Assembly: GCA_932294295.1 (NCBI GenBank)
Contig: OW028584.1
Location: 21,669,638 to 21,733,637, forward strand
Direction of reading: 5' to 3'
DNA length: 64,000 nucleotides
DNA from: Alitta virens
Lineage: Eukaryota > Annelida > Polychaeta > Phyllodocida > Nereididae
Shown: positions 55,278 through 64,000 of the stretch, in pieces
Position numbering within the stretch: position 1 is the first letter of the stretch
How the letters are laid out: every line of letters begins with the position of its first letter
The notes under the pieces: model-generated
Seen by the model: the letters and a program-made list of their open reading frames with translations, nothing else
Database searches by the model: none
Told to the model about the DNA's origin: nothing
Translations under genes and position numbers: made by a program

Positions 55278-55323
55278 CTGACCATCGTCTTCTCCAGGGA
55301 GAGGAAAGGTATGCAGTCCTTGC
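55278..55323 (-). CDS. candidate 46-bp internal exon
   Basis: On the minus strand the acceptor tract is excellent (attcttttgtgtttttttag) and the donor is GTCAG followed by gtaagagttt, also excellent. All three frames are open: ARTAYLSSPWRRRWS, QGLHTFPLPGEDDGQ and KDCIPFLSLEKTMV. The second ends on a codon boundary and continues into the 14.8 kb candidate; the third would accept the 58.7 kb candidate and leave two bases for the short form at 9.9 kb. This has the best splice signals of the window. No family recognised. Confidence 0.35.
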
Positions 55324-55860
55324 CTAAAAAAACACAAAAGAATAAAATTGAGTATAAAATATCCTAAATTCAATACAATTTTCAATATCTCACAATAATC
55401 TCCCTGGCGATAAATTGAAAACCAACTAAGTAACACATTGGTGAAATCATTCGGATTAAACTACAGCAAAGGTCATGACATTGACCTTGACCCCTTTTGG
55501 TCACGTGACTTGATTAACCACATGATTAGACAACGTGCCTGTTGCCTCCATGCAGATGCCTCAGTTAAGATGCTTACACCTGCCCAGCGTGTCCAGTGGG
55601 GTTCCTTAACATGGCATCTGCTACCACGGTCAAGGGATTTTATTTTGCATTTTGGCTAGAGTGAATGTATGAGATACATATTAAATAATGGATGAGTACA
55701 CTGTAAATAGAGCATATTGTTTCCACTAATTATTATATTATTGTATGAAAGCAAATCTTGAGTCGTCTTGAGTCTAGATAGAGGACAGTATCGGTGAATC
55801 AAAAGGCCAGGGTAATCTGGTAATCTGTTAATTCTCATATTTCCATGAAATTGCACTGTA
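55324..55860. other. unassigned DNA with GTCACGTGAC
   Basis: No gene seen. At 55483-55509 ttgaccttgacc is followed by GTCACGTGAC (55500-55509), the same pairing of AGGTCA-type half-sites with CACGTG as at 30.5 kb. Confidence 0.4.
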
Positions 55861-55919
55861 TTTCTTCTTCTTCTTCTTCTTCTTCTTCTAAGCTTCTTAT
55901 CCTAAACCTCTTCTTCTTC
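55861..55919. repeat. TTC repeat
   Basis: ttcttcttc run to 55889, a break, then cttcttctt at 55909-55919. Confidence 0.9.
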
Positions 55920-56089
55920 TATCATTGTATATCCTATTTGTCTTTTCAAGCATTCAGTCTAGGGTAGAATCGTTCTTCAAGTTTCTTGTAGTATCCATTC
56001 CAGTAAAAATAATATCTTCAGACCATCAGGTCACAGCTCTCTTGGGACTCCCATGTTCAGACTGCCAAAACCTTTAATATTTGTGAATG
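55920..56089. other. unassigned DNA
   Basis: Nothing recognised. Confidence 0.4.
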
Positions 56090-56235
56090 TACATGAAACT
56101 TCATTGTAAACTACCTCACCATTAAGACCACCTCATGATGAAAAATGTCAAGTTTCTAACCAAACTGTAATATAAACATTACAATATATATACCTCATAA
56201 TCAATATAACCTCACCATTAAAGACCAAATTTGGT
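56090..56235. mobile_element. pogo-like MITE
   Basis: ctacctcaccattaagacca, acctcatgatgaaaaat, tacctcataatcaatataac and ctcaccattaaagacc. Confidence 0.6.
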
Positions 56236-57444
56236 GCTCTAAGATATCCTATTGGTGAAAGAAAAATACTTTTTCTTAATCTTAATTTCTCAAAGTCATA
56301 GACTGAATTGATAACCCATATTGGAAACTACTTCCAGATTACTTAAAGATCCCCCAAAGCCAATATGATCAGAAACCCATACAAAATGTCAAAAGTATTG
56401 ATCAGCAATTTCTTTGATCCTCATCTCACAGATGTGCCAATAACGGGGTGAAATATGCCCTCACAAAATGTGCCCTCATCCCAGAAATTGTGCCCCATAT
56501 TGAGTTTACCCTCATAACATAACATCGTTATCCCAGGAGTTATAAATTTAGGGTAAATAATAAATTAACCATAATTTGTGGCTGTTTATCACATCTGTCA
56601 AAAAAAGTTTTTGAACATATTTATTTTCTACATTTTTCATGTACTAGGCGATTGACTGATTGATTGACTGATTAGGTTGATTGACTTATTAGGTCGTTCG
56701 ACTTATTTGATTTGTTTAGTTTCTTGCTTGCTTTCTGGCTGTCTTTACTCCTTGGTGAGATTAATTGGTAGTTTCACGAAATTCTGATAAAAAGCAGAGG
56801 GTGTCAATTTAAACCATAAAATATTCAAATTAAAATTCTGTTCAAGATGGGTAAGTTGCAATTCCACACCCCCTCAACTTAAACCGAAACATTGCTGTCA
56901 TTTGCAAGCACGCAGAGGCTTTCATCGTGAGGCAGTTTGTCTGACCAAGGTCGGACTACCCTCAACTATCAACAGTTAATTATCTTCAATTTATCACCTG
57001 TCGTTTGTTTTCATTTAATCATTTTCAGCAATCCCATTTATTATTACCTTTTTCATTTAATTACTTCCAGTAATGCAGATATGATGATGATGAAAAGGCT
57101 CCGTTAAGAAAGAAAGATATTGGAGAAAAACAAAGAAAAGAACGTTCTGCAGGAACTCTTCATCCTGGGAGGAAGGGAAAGCACCACGTGCTCTGCTCTG
57201 TGTCTATTTGACCTTTAACAGTGGAGAGTTCCACAAAATGGCGCCAATGTTGCAAAGTGTCGAAGACCAAATAACAACTTAATGCTGCTTCATTATTATC
57301 TAAAACATTCGTACAGCAAGTGTGTAAGGTAATGCGTTTTTGCTCATTTATGTTTATCATACTAAAATTGTATATCGCCCTAAATTTCATCTTTTTGAAT
57401 TGCCTTCCAAAATTGTTTAGTACAGATAAAGTATCCAGGAACAG
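56236..57444. other. unassigned DNA with GATT/GACT repeat
   Basis: No gene seen. gtgccctca words repeat at 56446-56500, and gattgactg/gattaggtt words at 56648-56712. Confidence 0.45.
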
Positions 57445-57838
57445 CAGGGCTCAACATTAACACTTGTCCGATTGTCCGGGACAAGTAAAAAAAAGTCAGG
57501 CACTTGTCCGAATGGACAAGTGAAATCTAAAAGGCTTAATTTTCTTTTAGTCATTCAAATCCAATTTAACACTAGCAAATTGCAATTGTACATTTGCTTA
57601 ACAGATCATAGGTGTGAATAGGAGTTGATTGAACTTCACTGTAAGTGTCAATGGTTAATTGCAATTTAACATGAGTTCACTTCTAGAATAAAATACATTG
57701 TGCTTAATCAAAGGAATTGAGGTATCAGCAATATGCATAATCTCAATCAGGACAAGTAAGATTCTCAGGGGGACAAGTTAAACTCCAAAATTACTTGTCC
57801 GAGGGACAAGTAGATGAAAAAGTTTATGTTGAGCCCTG
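57445..57838. mobile_element. hAT MITE (CAGGGCTCAACAT ends)
   Basis: 394 bp with ends CAGGGCTCAACATTAA and its mirror, tatgttgagccctg. Eight or more ACTTGTCC / GGACAAGT words cluster at the two ends (57460-57525 and 57745-57815), as sub-terminal transposase-binding repeats do in hAT elements. The flanks share gaacag shifted by one base, an imperfect target duplication. No transposase. Confidence 0.8.
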
Positions 57839-58737
57839 AACAGGCAGTTATTACAAATTATTACTACGAATTTCAATCTATTTCACTCATATCTTTAGTT
57901 GATCAATATAGTTATTCAGTTTCAATGTATATCATTGTTTAACACTAATTCAAATATCCATTATTTCAACTTATTTGTTGTTAGTTTCTCATAATACATC
58001 CAACCTATAATATTCATTGGCAGTAGCAATATTTTGGAATTGTCAAGCATTATTGACACAGGAGAAACTAAATACTCTCTTAGGTATCACATCTCTGCAA
58101 TTTCATTGATTGATTTGGTTGAAGGTGACAAAGATAGACACGCTTCGCTGCACAAGTTAAAGACGATGCTCAGAATCTAGTATAAAGTCTTTATTATTTG
58201 TATATGTTATTGTTTTTAAGGTACTACTGTACATATATTATCAGCAATTGCCATAGAATTCACATAAACTCCAAAAAAACAAACAGAATATATTGCAATA
58301 TATTCACCATTTCCAATATATATAGCACCAACTACACTGGTTTCCATGACAATTCAATGACTTTCTGCAACTTTACTTCACAGCTGAAATATTTGCTTTT
58401 AATTTTCTGGGCTTGGAAAGCTCAAAAGTAAATTTGGTCGTTTTATCACAGACTATAATAAACTTGGGAGAATGGCTCTATATAAAATCCCTTGCTATAA
58501 CCTGCTCTACAGCCCACACCACTGCAACTCGGGGCTTCATAAAATTGCGAGATTTATATCAATATTGCTTAAAGCAAAATATAATGGGGGAGGGGGGTTT
58601 ATCAACAACAGAAATCGACTATATAAAGGCTATATAAGGTCTGTAAAAGTGGCATATTACAGGAAAATATCACAGAGAAACTGCATTGTAATATATAAGA
58701 TCTAGGTGGTTTTAATATTAAATAAACTAATTATTAC
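57839..58737. other. unassigned AT-rich DNA
   Basis: No gene seen. Two plus frames at 58413-58705 have no domain. Confidence 0.4.
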
Positions 58738-58780
58738 CTGGACTGGTTTTGTCATCTTGTGTCATTTCAAAATTTGTTGT
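58738..58780 (-). CDS. weak candidate 43-bp exon
   Basis: Minus strand: acceptor tatcactccttaaatttaag (fair), 43 bases ending TCCAG, then gtaataatta (good donor). Only one frame is open and reads TTNFEMTQDDKTSP, with one base left over that the third frame of the 55.3 kb candidate can take. Hydrophilic and protein-like, but short enough for chance. Confidence 0.17.
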
Positions 58781-60440
58781 CTTAAATTTAAGGAGTGATA
58801 ATCCTTAAGTTTAATGATTACGATCAACAGCACTAAATAACGTAACTAAAATAATCTCAAACTGAGATCAATAGCTCACTAAGCAATAAGAATTTAATTT
58901 CTTAATTGTGAAAATGTTGCCGGTAGTAATTAACATGGGCCTAAACAAAATTAACTACTGAAGTTTTAAAGTAAATTATTATTGATTTAATGAAGAGCTT
59001 TCTTTTATCCCAATTTATTGGTATTCATAAATACAATTTTATCTTATTTTTCATATTCTTAATTCTTTTCACATCAAAACAGGTTTAAAGTCAATCAAAT
59101 AATCAGCCACTTATTATCATTTTACAATTATATGAGTCAGTTTAAATGATCATAACAAAAGCCAGCTGACCTATATAATGTGAAGATCCAGTGATGACTA
59201 AATATCAGTTGAGGGTAAACTCCAAAATCTGTTTCATCTATGTACAGTTAAATCCATAAGTTTAACAACAATTTATTCATGTAGTGACATCTAAATCAAT
59301 CCATGTATATCTGCAGTAATTCCGTACAGCAATTGTGCACAGCAATCATGTACAGCAATGGAGTGCTTATACAACACCAAACATGCAGTGTATGGCAATG
59401 CTGTGTGCAGGCAAAATGTTGGCTGGAAAATGTTGAATGCAACACAATGCTGTCACGGCCCGTGAAATCTGTCGCACCCCAGGCCAGTGGCAAAATGGGG
59501 TAAAATGGGAGAATTGGTGACTGGGTGTTTTGGAGACATAAGCGGGTAACTTTGGAATTGTTTGCTCTCTTTAAAATTGTCAGAACTCTTACTTTTAAGA
59601 GGATTATGAATTTATGACATTACAATTGACTTCACTTGCTAAATCTTAACCAAATTTATTGAGAACACAAGCAACTCATCATTACATCTGCTGACATTTG
59701 CTTTAAGTTGGCTTTAATATACCGTTTTTAACGAGCGTTTTTACGCACTATTTTCTGTGCGTTCAACTTGATGTGTCATCTCATCATTACCAATAACATC
59801 CAATACAACTTGATATAATTCATTTTACTTTGTGTACACAACTTTCCATGACGAAAGTATCATAATAATCCTATCACATTTTTCAAGTACTTTCAAGTAA
59901 TATATTTCTAATTGCAAAGATATTGGATGGAAACCTCAATAACCAAAAATTAGTACAACAACTTTCACTATATATTATATTAAACTTTTAGATATGTCTA
60001 TTTTACATTTAACATCTCAGGAGAGCAACCTTCAAAATTCACCCTTCGCAGTGTATTATTTCGCAGTTGGCTATCTCCAAAGCATTCATGTGCACTCGAC
60101 CGTACTGTTGATACACAAGCTCACAATAAGATCCGTCTTGGAGGTGAAAATGTGATTTTATAGTAGCTAGAATTGCATTAGAATTATCTTTGGATCTCAT
60201 AAGTGGCCCTTATGATAAACATTGAGCAATATTGTAGCCATGTGCAGCATAGTGCACGATACCTTTAACATAGTGTTAAAATACATGGTTAAATTTGTCA
60301 TATCTATTGTATATGATTTTAATAATTTCATATAGAGGGTATAGAGGGTAATCTTTAATATTTTGCATGTTCGCCATATAAAATGAAGGTAAATTAGATT
60401 CTACTTTGTAAATTTTGTTTTTAAAACAATGATCAATTAA
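58781..60440. other. unassigned AT-rich DNA, SINE-2 scraps
   Basis: No gene seen. gtacagcaat words repeat three times at 59326-59360. SINE-2 tail words (actcatcattacatctgc, gtcatctcatcattacc) occur near 59665 and 59777. Confidence 0.4.
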
Positions 60441-60831
60441 TTAGTCCATCAATCAATCAATCAATGATAAAAAAAGATTTACCTCTTCAGCTAATAAGTC
60501 AAATTTCATCAAATTATTTCTGTCTATTTTTCAAATACCTCCACCATTTAAATGTGCAGCAAATTGTTATTGATATTTTTTGCTGTACTTTTTATGTTAT
60601 TGTGTTATGTAGGGAAATTCAAACCCAGCAATGCACAAAACAAGATTGAAAATAGAAAGATGGTGCAAAAATAAGGAGGAAAAAAATAAATGGAAAAAAG
60701 CGCAATAATAGAAAACACATAGCGATTCTAAACAACATACCCTAGAGCATACCATATCGTAGCAGCATACAGGGATAGCTCTAATAGGCATGTCTTTTCT
60801 CCAACATTACTATTTTTTGCTTTTAGTGCTT
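60441..60831. other. unassigned DNA, short ATCA repeat
   Basis: catcaatcaatcaatcaatg at 60447-60466. No gene seen. Confidence 0.4.
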
Positions 60832-61432
60832 TTCTTCCTTTGCCATTCTTTTTATTTTTTTCTCTCTCATTTATTCTCTCTTTACCCATTTCTTTGTTTT
60901 TGTAATAATTAATTAATTTTTTCTTTATTAATTTCTTTTACTTATTTCATTCTTTATTTACTCTTAATCTACAAATTTAATTAGTTTACTCGATTTATTT
61001 CAATTTTTTCTTTATTATCTTTTTTTATACTTAAAACTCTATTTTTTGTCTGTTCTACTTATCCTTTTCACTAATCGTTTCGTTATTGTTCTTTATTCAT
61101 CTTTCTCTTTTCTTTCTTTACTCATTTCTTTTTTATTTCCTCATTTCTTTCTTTTTTATTTCCTCATTTCTTTCTTTTCTCTTTACTCATTTCTTTCTAT
61201 TTACTTATTTCTTTTCCAGTTCCACATTCTATTATATTCTCTTTACTCATTTATTTCTCTTTACTCATTTCTTTTCCATTTCCATATTCTATTCTCTTTA
61301 CTCATTTCTTTTTTATTTCCTCATTTCTTTTTAATCTTTACATTTCTGTATTTTTCATTCTCTATTAATTTCTTCCTTTATTTTTTAATCTTTCTTTTTC
61401 TTTCCTTATTACTTTCTATCTTCTTTTCTATG
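60832..61432. repeat. 600-bp polypyrimidine tract with degenerate units
   Basis: The plus strand is overwhelmingly T and C. From about 61100 a degenerate unit tttactcatttctttt / tttcctcatttctttc recurs roughly every 20-25 bases. The Phe/Leu/Ser frames through it (61046-61450, 61086-61334) look like membrane proteins only because of composition. Such tracts can form triplex DNA. Confidence 0.85.
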
Positions 61433-61845
61433 GTCAACTGGAAGCTCTAGAAATAGTCTGGGAGATTTCCTCTGCATTCTTTTATATGCACTCAAATGGT
61501 GTCATTTCTGCTTTTTCCATATACAATTAAAAAATCTCATTTTGTACTTTTCGTTTAAAAATCCTTGTAACTTTTTGGCCATTTCATGTAAAAATCCATT
61601 CCCTTTGAAAAAGCATGATGAACGAGTATAACAAAGTACTGTGCTTACATGAGCCTTGAAAATTAATTGCATTTCTGCGCATGTGTTCTAAAAAATGTCC
61701 TTGAATCCAAAGTTTTGTGTAATGTGTTAAGAATGCCTTAGATCCGGGTGTAAACTGCATTTTATGTGCTTAAACAGTATATTGCATATATATTCATCTA
61801 AAGTTCATCAGTACATTGCAACAAATAATCAATGTTTCAATGCTT
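61433..61845. other. unassigned AT-rich DNA
   Basis: Nothing recognised. Confidence 0.4.
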
Positions 61846-62085
61846 CAATGCTACTGGGTCTGAAGCTTATTCAGCTTATATGACCCCCTGCAGGCAGACG
61901 TAATGATCAGATGACATTGGATCCACACCATGTTGCACTTTCATCCCAATAGCCATGGGTGGGGTCTTTCACTTGCCCAAGCATAGACACCTAGTACAAG
62001 GCACCTCCAATTTAACTTCTCATTAAGAATCTAAGATTATCAATATAAAACCCACTTGAGTAACTCTTAATCACTACAGAGGTCT
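61846..62085 (-). mobile_element. SINE-2 copy
   Basis: ctactgggtctgaagcttat, gcaggcagacgtaatgatca, ggatccacaccatgttgcac, ccatgggtggggtctttcac, catagacacctagtacaagg. The head is eroded (gagtaactcttaatcactac), and a pogo-like scrap (gaggtcttaatataaag) follows. Confidence 0.75.
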
Positions 62086-62419
62086 TAATATAAAGTCATG
62101 CTGTGCATGTAAGCAATTCTACAATTTCAATGTTTACATCATCTATTTGGTAAAGGTGTAATTCGGGTGTCATTCACTGTCAAATTTATATCATATATTT
62201 AAAAATAATAATAATTCATGATTGCTTTATTATAATGTATTTTAAATAAACTTCTCAATTTCCACCACTCATTCGAAAAGGTGGTCGACTGGTCCTATTG
62301 GTGGGTTAATTTAAAATTAAGAATGATATCTTCCATTTTCAATAAATATTGTGTTCCTGAGATAAGAGATTGTCGAATTGGTGAAGTAATTTTAATGCGA
62401 AATTCTCATGTAGTGAAAA
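62086..62419. other. unassigned AT-rich DNA
   Basis: Nothing recognised. Confidence 0.4.
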
Positions 62420-62482
62420 GGCGTCCAGTGGTTTAGTAGTTTTGTTTCGTGGCTACAGCTTGTTGGGGTCCCGGGTTCAACT
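62420..62482 (+). mobile_element. tRNA-like SINE head
   Basis: A-box-like cagtggtttagtagttt and B-box-like cccgggttcaactttc. No SINE-1 or SINE-2 body follows. Confidence 0.4.
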
Positions 62483-63930
62483 TTCAACTTAATGACTCCA
62501 TAACACAATGAATGTGCTTGATAGAAATATGATTTCAACTGTAGATATTTGTTTCATATTGTTGAAATGTAAACAAACACTTGCACAGTGAATTACATTC
62601 CTCTATTTTTATGTTTTTTTTTTTTTTTTAAAGTGTATCCTTTTTCTCCTTCATCATTCAATTTTTAACATAAGCTATTGAATGTTCAAATTTAGGTTAA
62701 TATATGTCCATATTTTGTCAGAATATACTTATCCTCATTCAACATAATAACATCAATTACGTTGACCTTACTATTTATCATAATATAAGGTCATGAATTA
62801 TCAATATTGTTTGGGTAATTCAAAATTACTACCATAATTTTGTAAAATGCCACAATAACTAAATATGCAATAATATATAGATAATAAGCCATTACCATGG
62901 CAACAACCCAAAATAGGGTGTATCATGTTGCCAGACAAATCACATGTCATGACAAATATCAATGACCCAGTCAAAATAGTTATGATATCACATATCACAT
63001 GGGTTCATAAAAAATATAAATTATAAAAAATAAAAAAATAAAAATAAGTGTGTGATATAGTTTGACCAACATAATATGGTGGTCAAAAATAGTCTTAAAG
63101 TGGTCAAAACTGTTTATAAGACCACAGTAAATATCACAATACAATACAAAATCAAACAAATACAGTAAAATAATATCCGACAATATTGCACTTTCAACAA
63201 GATATGTTTGTGTAGTTTTAAAGTTTTAAAAATAATCAGCATTTTTTGCCAGGCATAATTTTCTTTCAAAGAGCAAACTTATTTCTTTCAGTTTTCTGAA
63301 AATAAAACCACATTTTTCAACATATTTTTTCGCTTTAAGTGCAAATATTGTTTATTTACTTTCTTGCCACCGCTTGCAGTCACTCAGTAATATAAAGAAA
63401 AACAAAGTCGTTTATATATTTTCCAATTTTTTTTTTCAGTTTTATTCATTCAATTCACATGTACAGTCCAATATTCACTTTTCATCACTCTAGAAAACTT
63501 TTTCTGCTAATTTCACATGAGGTTCTAACGACATGCTATCTAACCTACTTATACAAACATTGTACATGCACATATGATAAAAATAAATCATGATATACAA
63601 AATAAGCATTACTTTTTCACAATAACGTATAAACAGTGCCACAGTAAAAACGTCTCTAGTGTCAAGATTTATATCCTTCAATGGGGGATAGCAATTCAAA
63701 AGTGTTTTTCAGTCTTTCAAGGTGAGAGCAAAAAACCCCACTTAAACTACTTGCAATACATTCTATTTTCTTTTCAGTGAAAGTTAAGGAGTTATTTGAC
63801 TTCAATGTGAATTTTTATAACACATCTTTACTTCTGCGTTGATTGTATGTGACATACTAAAAGCCAAATAGATCCTCATATAAACATTAAACAAGTTGAG
63901 AGATTTAAGTGTCCAAAAAAATAGCAAAAT
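62483..63930. other. unassigned AT-rich DNA
   Basis: No gene seen over 1.4 kb. T-run at 62617-62630; two minus frames (62801-62998, 62995-63183) are AT-type chance frames. Confidence 0.4.
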
Positions 63931-64000
63931 ACAGTGGCACCTTGCAATTAAGACCACCCTTTGGAATCACTAAGGTAGTCTTAATATCGAGGTGCTCTTA
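63931..64000 (+). mobile_element. pogo-like MITE terminus, cut by window end
   Basis: tacagtggcaccttgcaatt, aagaccaccctttggaatca, ctaaggtagtcttaatatcg, aggtg. This is the cleanest example of the terminal ~70 bp and matches 42905-43000 in reverse. Confidence 0.75.

Noticed and set aside
61046..61450. 134-codon Phe/Leu/Ser frame resembling a membrane protein
   Set aside because: Consequence of the polypyrimidine tract.

Overview
This is animal nuclear DNA with no gene I can identify. It is AT-rich, has no compact ORF packing and no operons, and is dominated by short non-autonomous transposons, tRNA-derived SINEs, microsatellites and minisatellites. It looks like a gene-poor intergenic or long-intron region of an invertebrate. 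A marine deuterostome such as an echinoderm is possible, but that is a guess from repeat style. I recognise no protein family, rRNA, functional tRNA or CRISPR array. Most open frames are repeat translations or chance frames in AT-rich DNA.

The best hint of a gene is on the minus strand. Segments at 55278-55323, 32436-32519, 14834-14879 and 9899-9983 each combine a strong polypyrimidine-AG acceptor with a GTAAG-type donor and at least one open frame. They could be internal exons of one minus-strand transcript with introns of several to about 20 kb. The path 55.3 kb to 14.8 kb to 9.9 kb stays in one open frame, but other frame paths also work, so the protein is undetermined. Weaker minus-strand candidates lie at 58738-58780, 37892-37935 and 1930-1976, and one plus-strand candidate at 12601-12655.

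Layout. 1-9 kb: a SINE-1 copy with its target duplication, GATA and CTG repeats, a hAT-like MITE (6.1 kb) and a MITE-D copy (7.7 kb). 9-16 kb: two candidate minus exons, an ORF-dense block at 13.9-14.4 kb, and a degenerate ~105-bp tandem array into which a second SINE-1 copy inserted. 16-26 kb: SINE-2 copies, a 10-bp minisatellite, a 20-bp tandem array, a 208-bp-period duplication, a foldback MITE, and two inverted copies of a ~330-bp repeat (R2) carrying a CCAAT / GGGCGGGAAC / CCAAT module. 26-35 kb: CpG-richer patches, E-box and AGGTCA clusters, an 84-bp candidate exon, a hairpin element and a 19-bp tandem array. 35-48 kb: MITE-E with an internal 29/31-bp tandem array, many fragments of an abundant pogo-like repeat, a hAT MITE with a perfect 8-bp target duplication, and long TTATC-type and ATCT arrays. 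48-64 kb: MITE-D copy 2, a foldback MITE nested in a pogo-like fragment, a Tc/mariner-like MITE-F containing a 34-bp perfect palindrome, MITE-E copy 2, the 55.3 kb candidate exon, a second well-formed hAT MITE, a long polypyrimidine tract, and a pogo-like element cut by the window end.

Two palindromic words are far more frequent than base composition predicts: GTCACGTGAC (five exact copies) and TGACGTCA (ten exact copies). All coordinates were read by eye; element edges are good to a few bases where a target duplication or terminal repeat defines them, otherwise to about 10-20 bases.
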